Counted from the stretch's first letter, positions 8,412 through 16,488 are shown. The stretch is DNA of 45,575 nt from Caedibacter sp052030685 (GCF_052030685.1 NZ_JBQAJM010000020.1:1-45575); one strand, 5' to 3'. The notes: generated from the sequence alone by a model not told the origin. Program-made: numbers and translations.

Positions 8412-8984
8412 ATGTCAAAAATTACACCTACTTTCATTAAAGAAGTCTTTGATGCTTCACGTGTTATTGTGCCTCAGCAAACTTTAGAAGCATCATTTGA
8501 AAAAGTAGCGACTGAGATTACACAAAATCACATCAAAGATAATCCGATTGCTGTGTGCGTGATGAATGGTGGCTTGTTTATTACCTCAGAAATTGTTAAA
8601 CGCTTGCGTTTTCCATTACAGGTTGATTATATTCATGCGAGTCGCTATGGCAATGAGTATACGGGTGCCAATATGCTAAATTGGGTTAAAACACCCAATA
8701 TTAATCCACAAGGTCGCACGGTTATTTTGTTTGATGATATCTTGGATGGTGGTTTAACTTTATCTGAAGTTAAGCGTTATTATGAAGATCGTGGTGCTTT
8801 AAACGTCTTAACAGCGGTGATGCTTGATAAAAAAGCGCCAAGGGATAAAGGGGGGTTGATTAAAGCAAATTACTCTGGTCTTGAAGTCGAAAATGAATTT
8901 TTATTTGGATTTGGTTTGGATTATCACGGTTATATGCGCAATGTGCCAGAGATTCGTGCTGTTGATGCTAAACACATGATTTAA
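8412..8984 (+). CDS. hpt: Hypoxanthine(-guanine) phosphoribosyltransferase
   Basis: Purine salvage enzyme of 190 residues that transfers phosphoribose from PRPP to hypoxanthine or guanine. The PRPP-binding loop is VILFDDILDGGLTL, the DDILDxGxT variant of the usual DDIxDTGxT. The N-terminal VCVMNGGLFITSEI and DYIHASRYGNEY match the pyrophosphate-binding loop and flexible loop of HPRTs. It stands alone between the OmpA-like terminator and the TatD gene, which begins 22 bases downstream and may be cotranscribed. Confidence 0.85.
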   Translation: MSKITPTFIKEVFDASRVIVPQQTLEASFEKVATEITQNHIKDNPIAVCVMNGGLFITSEIVKRLRFPLQVDYIHASRYGNEYTGANMLNWVKTPNINPQGRTVILFDDILDGGLTLSEVKRYYEDRGALNVLTAVMLDKKAPRDKGGLIKANYSGLEVENEFLFGFGLDYHGYMRNVPEIRAVDAKHMI

Positions 8985-9006
8985 TCACTCTTTTGTTATT
9001 ATTCTT

Positions 9007-9789
9007 ATGATTATTGATTCTCATTGTCACCTCAACTATTTACAAAAAGAAGGGCAGCCGACACTTCAGGAAATTGTCACTGAAGCCAAAGCGAAAGGCG
9101 TTGAAAAAATCATCTCTATTGCGACTACGTTAGAAGATGTCAAGGCAATTAAATCCATTGCTTTAGATTTTCCCGAAGTTTATTACTCTGTTGGTGTGCA
9201 TCCCAGTGAAGTTGAGGGCGTTCAACCGCTTGATGCACAAACTATTATCGATTATATCGACCATGATAAATGTATCGCAATTGGCGAGACAGGGCTTGAT
9301 TATTATTATAATGATCAAGAGACACACTCACTGCAACAACAGAAGTTTATTGCCCACATTGAAGCGGCAAAAATACTAAAAAAACCTGTTATTGTACACA
9401 CGCGTGGCGCTAAAGAAGATACATTAGCTATTTTAAAAACGCATGGCATTGACCAGTGTGGCGGCGTGCTGCATTGCTTTACCGAAGATTGGGAGATGGC
9501 AAAAAAAGCGCTTGATATGGGAATGTATATTTCAATCTCAGGCATTGTGACCTTTAAAAATGCGCAAGATGTGCAATCGATGGCGCAGAAAATTCCGCTA
9601 GATCGACTACTTATCGAAACCGATGCGCCATACTTAACACCCGTGCCATATCGCGGTAAACCCAATTATCCAGCTTATGTTTATTATGTTGCGGAGTGCT
9701 TAGCCAAATTGCGTGGTGAGGACTTTGAGCGCTTTTGTCACGCAACAAAAGAAAATACTAAGTGCTTGTTTAATGGAATCAATGCGTAA
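9007..9789 (+). CDS. TatD-family metal-dependent DNase (YcfH-like)
   Basis: 260-residue amidohydrolase-fold protein. Metal-binding signatures occur in the standard order: DSHCHL near the N-terminus, GETGLDYYY, VIVHTRGA, LHCFTEDW and LLIETDAPYLTPVPYRGKPN. The last pattern is typical of TatD/YcfH proteins, which act as 3'-5' DNases or D-aminoacyl-tRNA-related hydrolases in different reports. It lies 22 bases after hpt. A second, more divergent family member is at about 30.2 kb. Confidence 0.88.
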   Translation: MIIDSHCHLNYLQKEGQPTLQEIVTEAKAKGVEKIISIATTLEDVKAIKSIALDFPEVYYSVGVHPSEVEGVQPLDAQTIIDYIDHDKCIAIGETGLDYYYNDQETHSLQQQKFIAHIEAAKILKKPVIVHTRGAKEDTLAILKTHGIDQCGGVLHCFTEDWEMAKKALDMGMYISISGIVTFKNAQDVQSMAQKIPLDRLLIETDAPYLTPVPYRGKPNYPAYVYYVAECLAKLRGEDFERFCHATKENTKCLFNGINA

Positions 9790-9896
9790 AAAGAACTTTT
9801 GAATCGATTGCTAAGCTGCAAAAAAATATTTCTCAGGCTATACTTTTATTAAGTCTATGATAAGCATGTATCATTGAGACAATCAAGGAAGCGGCT

Positions 9897-10268
9897 ATGG
9901 TATGTAATAGAAAATATAAGAAATACACAAAGCAGATACGTAATAAACGTTATTATAAGTCACGCAAACAAGCCGGGTTTGGTTTGATTGAGTCTTTAAT
10001 CGCATTGACTATATTAGTCTTTGTCTTTACCTCATTTATGGCAGTGATGCTGCGATCAGCCACTGTGGCAAGTCGCACAAATAATGAGGTTGACATCGAT
10101 ATTCTATTGGATAACCGAATTGAACGATCATGGATTACCGGAGAAGCAATTGAGCTTGCGCCTGAGGGGAATATTGTCTTTACTCAAGGAACAACGCAAT
10201 TAACAGGACGTAATACTTTGTTAAACGTTGAGCAACAACGTACTTACACAGTGATTCTGGATAGCTAA
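9897..10268 (+). CDS. Minor type IV prepilin (PilV-like)
   Basis: A 123-residue protein with a type III signal: a 27-residue very basic leader, then the prepilin peptidase site QAG|FGLIESLIALTILV, with Gly at -1 and Glu at +5, then a hydrophobic helix. The mature part is only about 96 residues. It begins after an AAGGAAG ribosome site. A second prepilin-like gene follows 17 bases later, so the two form a minor-pilin operon. This matches PilV/PilW-type priming pilins of type IV pili or type II secretion, but no other pilus genes are in the window, so the exact role is unknown. The leader is unusually long. Confidence 0.7.
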   Translation: MVCNRKYKKYTKQIRNKRYYKSRKQAGFGLIESLIALTILVFVFTSFMAVMLRSATVASRTNNEVDIDILLDNRIERSWITGEAIELAPEGNIVFTQGTTQLTGRNTLLNVEQQRTYTVILDS

Positions 10269-10285
10269 GGATGATAGGTGATTGA

Positions 10286-11131
10286 ATGAATACAAAAGAA
10301 AAAGGAGCCAGTTTAATTCAAGTATTGATCGGTATTGCTGTTGCTGCTTTTGTTTTGGTGATGGCAGGTGAGATGTATTACACCGTGCGTCATAGTTATA
10401 CTCGCACAGTCACACAATTGGTGGATAATACTAAGGCAAGTGTTGTTGCTCAAACCTTTCGTAATCTTGTGGATCAATCAACCTCGCCATCGCCTTATGG
10501 TTTATGGCCATGGCAGCAGGTTGACTTACGTGTGACAAGCTCCACCTTTAATCCGTTATCTTATCCACCGGTTTATGCTGCAAGTTCGCTGAGCTTCTTT
10601 GCGCCAAGCAATCATGCTCCGGGAACTGACTTTTTAATGTTGCAGGGGGTTGTTTCTAGTGAATTATCGGGGGCGATTTCAGCCAGTGCCTCACCGATGA
10701 ATATCACAACGGGGTTAGATATTGGCAATAATGACTATATATTGCTTGCAGATGGAGCAGGCTATCAAGTAATGAAAGCAACGGCAGATGCATCAGGCGG
10801 ATCTGTGCCTGTTGAAGAGGGGCCAGCGCGCAGCTATGCCCAAGACAGTTTTTTGGCACAATACCATGTCTATATTTTATATCTACGCGAACAAAGCGGC
10901 GTTAAAAGTCTTATGATTAATATTGATAATGCAGGAAGTTCACAAGAGCTTATTGATAATGTGGATGATTTGCAAATTCTCTACTATGCCAATGGCGTTT
11001 GGGAAGAAGTTGATGGTGCGCCTAATGATCGTGAGCTTTGGTATAAGGCAGTTAAGGGGATCGAGATTAGATATACTGTGTCAGGGCAGTCTTATGAAAT
11101 TTACATCGCATTAAAGGCAAATATTTTGTAG
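10286..11131 (+). CDS. Minor prepilin-like protein (PilW-like)
   Basis: A 281-residue protein with a short leader (MNTKEKG) and cleavage site G|ASLIQVLIGIAVAAFVLVM, then a hydrophobic helix and a large periplasmic domain. Residue +5 is Gln where major and most minor pilins have Glu. Loss of Glu5 is typical of pseudopilins or tip pilins added without that contact. The body (VDDLQILYYANGVWEEVDGAPNDRELWYKAVKGIEIRYTV) has the pattern seen near the C-terminus of PilW-type proteins, where calculated chemical descriptors of the sample are absent. It is the second gene of a two-gene unit. Confidence 0.7.
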   Translation: MNTKEKGASLIQVLIGIAVAAFVLVMAGEMYYTVRHSYTRTVTQLVDNTKASVVAQTFRNLVDQSTSPSPYGLWPWQQVDLRVTSSTFNPLSYPPVYAASSLSFFAPSNHAPGTDFLMLQGVVSSELSGAISASASPMNITTGLDIGNNDYILLADGAGYQVMKATADASGGSVPVEEGPARSYAQDSFLAQYHVYILYLREQSGVKSLMINIDNAGSSQELIDNVDDLQILYYANGVWEEVDGAPNDRELWYKAVKGIEIRYTVSGQSYEIYIALKANIL

Positions 11132-11261
11132 GTGAGTGACCTCTCTTGTCAATTGGCTACACTTTTGATGGTCTTATAGATCTTATGCAATAGTTGCTAT
11201 AGTTCTAGGTCAGAATCTTAGCAGGGAATAACGGTGGGGATAACTATTGTTTTATAATATC

Positions 11262-11290
11262 TTGATTAATACTTTTTATCGTACTACTAT
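11262..11290 (+). promoter_or_regulatory. Putative promoter of the higBA-type pair
   Basis: TTGATT (11262-11267), 17-bp spacer, TACTAT (11285-11290), 31 bases before the preferred higB start at 11322. Its position inside the longer open frame from 11247 supports the shorter start. Confidence 0.4.
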
Positions 11291-11321
11291 AAAAGGAACT
11301 AAAAGAGAAAAAGTTTTAGAT

Positions 11322-11624
11322 ATGTGGGAAATAAAGTATCTTAAAATAGTAGAAAAATGGCTAGATGCACTAACTATTCCCCAATATAAATCAGTTGCCA
11401 AGGAACTTAAGCTGTTGGAGATGTGTGGTAACAAACTTAAACTCCCACACAGTAAAACACTTGGTGGCGGATTGTTTGAGCTAAGGAAAAGAAAATTTGG
11501 CTATAGAATATATTATAAATTTGAAAAGGATTGTGTGGTTTTGTTATTGCATGCGGGTGACAAAACATCTCAACAAAAAGATATAAAGAGAGCTAAAAAA
11601 TTATTAAAGGAGATTCACTTATGA
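11322..11624 (+). CDS. RelE/HigB-type toxin (Gp49-like)
   Basis: A 100-residue protein from ATG 11322 (the frame is open from 11247, but the shorter form fits the family length and a promoter lies upstream of it). The sequence VEKWLDAL...LLEMCGNKLKLPHSKTLGGGLFELRKRKFGYRIYYKFEKDCVVLLLHAGDKTSQQ is the phage-derived Gp49-like/HigB pattern: a small basic beta-sheet mRNase of the RelE superfamily that cleaves ribosome-bound mRNA. It overlaps the HTH antitoxin gene by ATGA. Toxin-first order is typical of HigBA systems. Confidence 0.85.
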   Translation: MWEIKYLKIVEKWLDALTIPQYKSVAKELKLLEMCGNKLKLPHSKTLGGGLFELRKRKFGYRIYYKFEKDCVVLLLHAGDKTSQQKDIKRAKKLLKEIHL

Positions 11625-11926
11625 AAATTAAAAGTTTTTCAGAGCATCTTGAAAAAAGGCTTGATAAAGAAGAAATTAAAGAAATTGAACAAGCAGCTAA
11701 AATTGAATTTGATGCGCTGCAAGCATTGCAAAATGAAGTGTCACAGGCAGTGATACACTATATGTCTGATAACAATATAGGCTTTAATGACATGGTTTCA
11801 AAGCTAGGTAAAAGTCCATCACAATTATCTAAAATAATTAAAGGGGAGGCTAATTTAACAGTATCTACCATAGCTCAAATATCTTCTATTATGGGTTACA
11901 AGCCTCATTTACACTTTGCTAGATAG
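11621..11926 (+). CDS. HigA-type antitoxin with XRE helix-turn-helix
   Basis: A 101-residue protein. The C-terminal half (residues about 45-100) is a Cro/C1-type helix-turn-helix: GFNDMVSKLGKSPSQLSKIIKGEANLTVSTIAQISSIMG. The N-terminal half is charged and helical (EKRLDKEEIKEIEQAAKIEFDAL), the usual toxin-contacting extension. It overlaps the toxin gene by four bases. It should neutralise the toxin and repress the shared promoter. Confidence 0.85.
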   Translation: MKIKSFSEHLEKRLDKEEIKEIEQAAKIEFDALQALQNEVSQAVIHYMSDNNIGFNDMVSKLGKSPSQLSKIIKGEANLTVSTIAQISSIMGYKPHLHFAR

Positions 11927-11937
11927 GTTATTTGATT

Positions 11938-12189
11938 ATGAGTAACAGCTATCGCAAAAATCCTATTATTGGCTATACAACTTGTCAAAGTGAGAAGCAA
12001 GATAAAAAGCTTTGGCATAAAAAATGGCGATCAAAAGAGAAAGCCAACATAAATACGGCACGCAAAATTAATTTTGACTCATATTTACCAATATCCATCA
12101 ATCAAGTCAGCAATACTTGGCTGATGGGTAAGGATGGAAAGCAATATTTAGATAAATCACATCGCTCATACAGATATACTGCGAAATGA
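11938..12189 (+). CDS. Small conserved protein of unknown function
   Basis: An 83-residue protein from ATG 11938. The N-terminus (YRKNPIIGYTTCQSEKQDKKLWHKKWRSKEK) resembles a widespread uncharacterised small-protein family with an RKxPIxGxTxxxSEKxDKxxxxRxxRR-like head, often found near toxin-antitoxin or island genes. It is rich in Lys and Arg, with a single Cys and no membrane segment. It follows the HigA gene by 11 bases and may be in the same transcript. I cannot assign a function. A TTG at 11932 is an alternative start. Confidence 0.5.
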   Translation: MSNSYRKNPIIGYTTCQSEKQDKKLWHKKWRSKEKANINTARKINFDSYLPISINQVSNTWLMGKDGKQYLDKSHRSYRYTAK

Positions 12190-12220
12190 TTTTATTTATA
12201 AGGTTTTGATAGTGCTTATT

Positions 12221-12242
12221 TTTGGTGGAGGCGGCGGGAGTT
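12221..12242. repeat. Direct repeat of the ssrA 3' end (candidate attachment site)
   Basis: 22 bases beginning TTTGGTGGAGG and ending GGGAGTT are identical to 12423-12444, the 3' end of ssrA (CCA end, acceptor stem and start of the T arm). A shorter shared block, TTATAAGGTT, lies upstream of each copy (12196-12205 and 12389-12398). Direct duplication of a tmRNA 3' end is the classic trace of a tyrosine-recombinase integration. No integrase lies between the copies. Confidence 0.65.
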
Positions 12243-12361
12243 CTTGCTGCACTTGGCTTCCTGCCAAGTTTGCAAGTCGGCCTTTTGCAATCCATGCTTC
12301 AGGCGTTCGCCAGCAAAAAGCTAATCACTTTTTGTGCCCTAGCTCACCCCACGTCCCGCGA
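12243..12361. repeat. Hairpin-rich, GC-richer spacer between the ssrA-end repeats
   Basis: About 120 bases with three strong hairpins in a row: ACTTGGC/GCCAAGT (12251-12257, 12263-12269), GGCG-TT-CGCC (12302-12311) and CAAAAAG/CTTTTTG (12314-12320, 12328-12334). Its composition is richer in G+C than the flanks. No convincing gene is present. It looks like a structured repeat or the remnant of an integrated element. The rest of the 12190-12424 gap shows nothing else. Confidence 0.45.
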
Positions 12362-12424
12362 GTTCAACTTTAGCGGTTAAAAGCGTTATTATAAGGTTAT
12401 TAGTATATTGATTGGTTTTTGATT

Positions 12425-12835
12425 TGGTGGAGGCGGCGGGAGTTGAACCCGCGTCCGCAAACTCGCAATCTTCAGATCTACATGCTTAGATTTATCTATT
12501 ATCTTTAACTTAAATCCACCCGATAAATCAGGGTAACATTTAAGCGAGTCTTACGATTTAACCGCAGTGTTTAGACAGACACTTTGGCGATCTTGTGAAA
12601 GATATGAACGAACGTAAGATAGATTCACAAGCAAATACTATCGGTTCGTGCGTATCTAGGTTCTTAAGCTAGATTAAGCAGCTTTACGAGCAGCGAAAGC
12701 TGCATCGTTAGCTACAACGCGGTTTGCTTTATTTTTGCCAGTTATTAGCAAATTGTAACGTGTTTTACGAGGTAGATACACCCTCGGCATGCACCGTAAG
12801 ACATTGACATTCCCGTCGAAGCCATATTCGCCCCC
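12425..12835 (-). ncRNA. ssrA: tmRNA (ssrA)
   Basis: The minus strand starts GGGGGCGAATATGGCTTCGA at 12835 and ends in CCGCCGCCTCCACCA at 12425, with a T arm GCGGGTTCAACTCCCGC and the conserved TAAGCATGTAG before it. These are the universal tmRNA ends, about 411 nt apart. The tag-coding frame lies at 12674-12739: it begins GGC (Gly), reads GKNKANRVVAN... and ends FAARKAA then TAA. The Gly resume codon and KANRV core recall the Francisella tag. The protein partner SmpB is encoded at 20.7-21.2 kb. tmRNA rescues stalled ribosomes and tags the nascent peptide for proteolysis. Confidence 0.95.
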
Positions 12836-12848
12836 AGTGAGGTTTGTT

Positions 12849-12877
12849 ATTGTAGGTAATGACTCAGATAAAGGCAA
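12849..12877 (-). promoter_or_regulatory. Putative sigma-70 promoter of ssrA
   Basis: On the minus strand: TTGCCT (12877-12872), exactly 17 bp, TACAAT (12854-12849), ending 13 bases before the mature 5' end. This fits a short leader removed by RNase P. Confidence 0.65.
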
Positions 12878-12890
12878 GTAACAACAGGGA

Positions 12891-14399
12891 TTATTTTATG
12901 CATTTTGATGATTTTGATCTCTGTGCAAATCGGGCATAGACAACAATGCCAATTAATGGCGCTAATAAACCAATAACTGAGACGGTGATTAAAAGCAAGC
13001 CTAGTTCACTATAATTCGCCGGTGTGGTAATGGTGTTGTTGGTGTGATTCACAACCTCACGTGTGATGACAAAGATTTGATTAAGGTATTTACTCAACAG
13101 TGATCCTGCGGTTAGGGCTAAATTCATAAAGCTTGCCATTAAAGCAAACCAAGTCGCAGCATTGCCCTTAGGTGCGTAACGCGCGATAAGGGCTAACATT
13201 GGAATCATTGCCAATTGAGCAAAAGGTGAGGCAATTGCGCTATCAATCAGTACAATGGTGCGAGCACCAAAACCAAAATAAACCATGGTCCACTCATGCA
13301 GACCATAATAAAGTGCGATAAGTGGTAATTCTAATAAAAAGCCTGCAACAGTGAGCCATAATAGTACCCATGCGATGGATTTCTCGGTGATAAGGCGCGC
13401 GAAAAACCACATGCCGACAATCGACATAAAGGCACCAATTTGTGAAAGTGTGCCAAAAAAAGCTTTATCAAATCCAAGTACATCGATCATAAACCATTGT
13501 GCACCGGGGCCAGCCGTAGGCGAGGCGCGAAAGATAAAGATCATAAGGGCGGCGACAAAAATAGCGCGCAATAAATCTCGCGGTAATTCTTTAGTAATTG
13601 ATTTGAGTAAATAAATAATAATCACTAACGACACGACAAAAACAATCTCTTGCGCAAAAGGAATATTACTTAAGCCGATGACAATAATAAAAACAGCGTA
13701 TATCAGCCCACCAATAAGCACGGTTTTGTTGATCGGTTTTCTTGGGACTTTATCCAAGCGGATACACAAAATACCCGTAATACTAATCAATGGAATCGCT
13801 AAGGTCAGTAGAAATAGATTTTGATAACTCATCACTTGTGCAAGCCAGCCACCAAGACCAGCAACAAGAAACATGCCTAAACTTAAACTTAAGCGTCCTA
13901 AGAGTTGAACCATTGCCAAGTCTTTATCGATATCTTCTTGAGGTCGCCCCTTGCGCTCAACTACTTCAACACTCATGGCATCAGCTACGACATCCTGTAA
14001 CACAACACCAAGGACTGTTAGAAGTGATGATATAAAGAAAAGGGTATTATCAGGTGCTAAAGCCACGACAAACGACCAGCGTCCTGCCAACCCTGCCATC
14101 AATAGTGAGCCACAAACCATTAAGATCGCAGCAAGATAGATATAGGCTTTGCGCTGTGAGCCAAACAAGGGCAAGCTGTCAACAAATTGCCCAAAAACCA
14201 TTTTGATATTCCATGGCAAGCTTAACCATACACCGATAACAATCAGGCTTTCAGCGGATAAGTTTAATTGTTCTTTGACAAAAAATGACTCGCCGATGCC
14301 TGAGAAGATGCTGCAACCATAAGAGAAGTAAATCATTAATAGCGGCAAATAACGCAGACGCATTGCTTTGATTGGTTGGATTAAGCTATCAACTTGCAT
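12891..14399 (-). CDS. BT1/folate-biopterin-type MFS transporter
   Basis: 502-residue integral membrane protein with about 12 hydrophobic segments. The motif VLQDVVADAMSVEVVERKG after the fourth segment is the hallmark of the BT1 (folate-biopterin transporter) branch of the major facilitator superfamily, and SYGCSIFSGIGESFFVKEQLNLSAE fits its first helix. Characterised members carry folates or pterins, but many bacterial homologues have unknown substrates. It is upstream of ssrA on the same strand, and the ssrA promoter lies just after its stop. Confidence 0.75.
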   Translation of the reverse strand: MQVDSLIQPIKAMRLRYLPLLMIYFSYGCSIFSGIGESFFVKEQLNLSAESLIVIGVWLSLPWNIKMVFGQFVDSLPLFGSQRKAYIYLAAILMVCGSLLMAGLAGRWSFVVALAPDNTLFFISSLLTVLGVVLQDVVADAMSVEVVERKGRPQEDIDKDLAMVQLLGRLSLSLGMFLVAGLGGWLAQVMSYQNLFLLTLAIPLISITGILCIRLDKVPRKPINKTVLIGGLIYAVFIIVIGLSNIPFAQEIVFVVSLVIIIYLLKSITKELPRDLLRAIFVAALMIFIFRASPTAGPGAQWFMIDVLGFDKAFFGTLSQIGAFMSIVGMWFFARLITEKSIAWVLLWLTVAGFLLELPLIALYYGLHEWTMVYFGFGARTIVLIDSAIASPFAQLAMIPMLALIARYAPKGNAATWFALMASFMNLALTAGSLLSKYLNQIFVITREVVNHTNNTITTPANYSELGLLLITVSVIGLLAPLIGIVVYARFAQRSKSSKCIK

Positions 14400-14494
14400 A
14401 CTAAAATCATCCTTGCCTGATATTCCCTGTAATGTTAAGCATAGCTAAGATTATATAATTTACAAAAATCATATCAAACACACTAATCACGGCA

Positions 14495-14521
14495 TTGTTT
14501 TGTCATGTTTTATGATACAAT
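14495..14521 (+). promoter_or_regulatory. Putative promoter of yebC-ruvC-ruvA-tag
   Basis: Extended -10 TGATACAAT (TACAAT at 14516-14521) with a weak -35 TTGTTT (14495-14500), 15-bp spacer, 58 bases before yebC. Confidence 0.45.
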
Positions 14522-14579
14522 TGCCGCGTTTTATTAAGCTGAATATCAAAAGAATCAAAGATTTAACAGAGGTTTTAAT

Positions 14580-15332
14580 ATGGCAGGTCACAGTAAATGG
14601 GCAAACATTAAACATAAGAAAGCAAAAGAAGATGCAAAACGCGGTAAGGTGTTTACTAAGCTTATTCGTGAGATAACCGTCTCAGCTCGCCTAGGTGGAG
14701 GAGACAAAGACTCAAATCCACGTTTGCGTGCAGCAGTGGCAACCGCATTGTCGAATAATATGACCAAAGATACGATCGAGCGCGCAATTAAGAAAGGTGC
14801 CGGTGGCGAAGAGGGCGATAACTTAGAAGAAATTCGTTATGAAGGTTATGGGCCTGCCGGTGTTGCATTTATTGTTGAGTGCATGACCGATAATCGTAAT
14901 CGTACGGTAGCTGAAGTGCGTCATGCCTTTACTAAAGCTGGAGGTAACTTAGGTACCGATGGTTCAGTGGCGTATATGTTTCATAAAAAAGGTATTATCA
15001 GCTTTGACACAGGCTTAGATGAAGATATGGTAATGGAAGTCGCGCTTGAAGCGGGCGCTGAAGATGTAGTGAGCTTTGATGATGGTGCAATTGATGTGAT
15101 TACTGATCCAAATACTTTCTCAGAAGTCAATGATGCGCTAGAAGCCAAGGGGCTAAAGCCAATTTCAGCTGAAGTAACGATGGATGCGGATGTTAAAACC
15201 AATATTGATGATGCCGAAGTCGCACAAAAAATTATGAATATGATCGATCGGTTAGAAGACTTGGATGATGTACAAAGCGTTTATAGCAATGTCGAGTTTG
15301 ACGAAAGCGTTATGGATGCACTTAATTCGTGA
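14580..15332 (+). CDS. yebC: YebC/PmpR-family protein
   Basis: 250 residues starting MAGHSKWANIKHKKAKEDAKRGK, diagnostic of YebC/TACO1. The family was long annotated as transcriptional regulators; recent work indicates many act on ribosomes stalled at proline stretches. KAGGNLGTDGSVAYMFHKKG is the conserved central motif, and the acidic C-terminal domain (RLEDLDDVQSVYSNVEFD) is standard. It is the first gene of a conserved block with ruvC and ruvA; its TGA overlaps the ruvC start codon. Confidence 0.95.
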   Translation: MAGHSKWANIKHKKAKEDAKRGKVFTKLIREITVSARLGGGDKDSNPRLRAAVATALSNNMTKDTIERAIKKGAGGEEGDNLEEIRYEGYGPAGVAFIVECMTDNRNRTVAEVRHAFTKAGGNLGTDGSVAYMFHKKGIISFDTGLDEDMVMEVALEAGAEDVVSFDDGAIDVITDPNTFSEVNDALEAKGLKPISAEVTMDADVKTNIDDAEVAQKIMNMIDRLEDLDDVQSVYSNVEFDESVMDALNS

Positions 15333-15844
15333 TCATTTTAGGCATTGATCCAGGTTCGCGTATTACTGGATTTGGTGTAATCAAAGTGCAAGCAAAAGAA
15401 TGTTTGTATGTCACCAGTGGCTGTATCCGTATTACGAAAGAATCAACTGCTGAGCGCTTAAAGCAAATTCAAGATGGCATCAATGACATTGTTGCCGCTT
15501 TTCAACCAACGGAAGCGGCAATTGAGCAAATTTTTATGTTTCAAAACCCAGGAGCAGCATTAAAACTTGGACAAGCACGTGGTGTCGCCATGTGCGCTTT
15601 GGCAAATCAAAATCTCACAGTTAATGAATACTCAGCTAAGCAGGTCAAACAAGCTGTTGTTGGAAATGGTAATGCAACAAAGTTTCAAGTGCAGCATATG
15701 GTGCAATCTTTTTTGCAACTAAGTAGCAAGCCACAAGCCGATGCTGCAGATGCTTTAGCCATCGCAATTTGCCATTTTCACAGTCGCAATAGTTTGCAGT
15801 TTATTCCGGGGGCTAACAAAGTTGTACGAGGACGATTACGATGA
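15329..15844 (+). CDS. ruvC: Holliday junction resolvase RuvC
   Basis: 171-residue endonuclease resolving Holliday junctions. Catalytic acids are visible in ILGIDPGSRITGFG (first Asp), AAIEQIFMFQNPGAALKLGQARG (Glu) and PQADAADALAIAICHFH (two Asp near 138-141). Starts with GTG at 15329, overlapping the yebC stop (GTGA), and overlaps ruvA by ATGA-type coupling at its own end. Confidence 0.95.
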   Translation: MIILGIDPGSRITGFGVIKVQAKECLYVTSGCIRITKESTAERLKQIQDGINDIVAAFQPTEAAIEQIFMFQNPGAALKLGQARGVAMCALANQNLTVNEYSAKQVKQAVVGNGNATKFQVQHMVQSFLQLSSKPQADAADALAIAICHFHSRNSLQFIPGANKVVRGRLR

Positions 15845-16488
15845 TTGGAAGAATAAAGGGCGAGCTTATTGAGAAGCAACTGCCATTGATATTGGTTGAA
15901 GCCGCTGGTGTCGGCTATGAGATATGGGTGCCAATGAGCTCGATTTATAAGCTTGGTGATATTGGGCAGGAAGTGATATTGCACACCCATTTTGTCGTTC
16001 GCGAAGATGCGCAACAACTCTATGGTTTTGCCACTAAGTCAGATCGCAGATTATTCCAAGAGCTTATTAAGATCAATGGCATTGGTGCTAAGATGGCATT
16101 AGCGATCTTATCAAGCATGGACGGTGTGACTTTTGTTGGTTGCATTGAGTCACAAGATCATGGGTTGTTATGTACCATTCCTGGCGTTGGCAAGAAAACG
16201 GCTGAGCGTATTATCATTGAGATGAAGGATAAGATAACGAAATTAGTCCTTGAGTTAGATGCTTTAACGCAGAATATGCCACATAGCGTACAAGAGAATC
16301 CAAGCCCTATTGATTCGGTAAGCACGAATTATCAGGCAAGCTCAATGGTTCATCAGGCGGTTGATGCATTGGAAGCACTTGGTTATAAGCGCAAAGAAGC
16401 GGAAAAATACGTTCAAAAAGTCAAAAATGACGCGGATAGTATTGAGAGTCTTATTCGCTTGGCATTGCAAGGGACGCAAAAGATATGA
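15841..16488 (+). CDS. ruvA: Holliday junction branch-migration protein RuvA
   Basis: 215 residues, DNA-binding subunit of RuvAB. It shows MIGRIKGELIEK, VGYEIWVPMSS and LHTHFVVREDAQQLYGF of the N-terminal OB fold. Two helix-hairpin-helix motifs follow: INGIGAKMALAILS and IPGVGKKTAERIIIEMKDK. The C-terminal UBA-like domain III (AVDALEALGYKRKEAEKYVQKV) binds RuvB. The usual partner ruvB is not next to it; tag follows with a 4-base overlap instead. Confidence 0.95.
   Translation: MIGRIKGELIEKQLPLILVEAAGVGYEIWVPMSSIYKLGDIGQEVILHTHFVVREDAQQLYGFATKSDRRLFQELIKINGIGAKMALAILSSMDGVTFVGCIESQDHGLLCTIPGVGKKTAERIIIEMKDKITKLVLELDALTQNMPHSVQENPSPIDSVSTNYQASSMVHQAVDALEALGYKRKEAEKYVQKVKNDADSIESLIRLALQGTQKI

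Noticed and set aside
12107..12295. Minus-strand open frame of 62 residues across the ssrA-end repeat
   Set aside because: It lies across the structured repeat and the end of the upstream gene, with no ribosome site and no recognisable domain.
12674..12877. 67-residue frame on the minus strand
   Set aside because: It is the tag-coding part of tmRNA read upstream into the pseudoknot region, not a separate protein gene.
15778..16017. Antisense open frames over ruvC/ruvA and elsewhere
   Set aside because: They lie opposite well-supported genes, have no ribosome sites and show no family resemblance.
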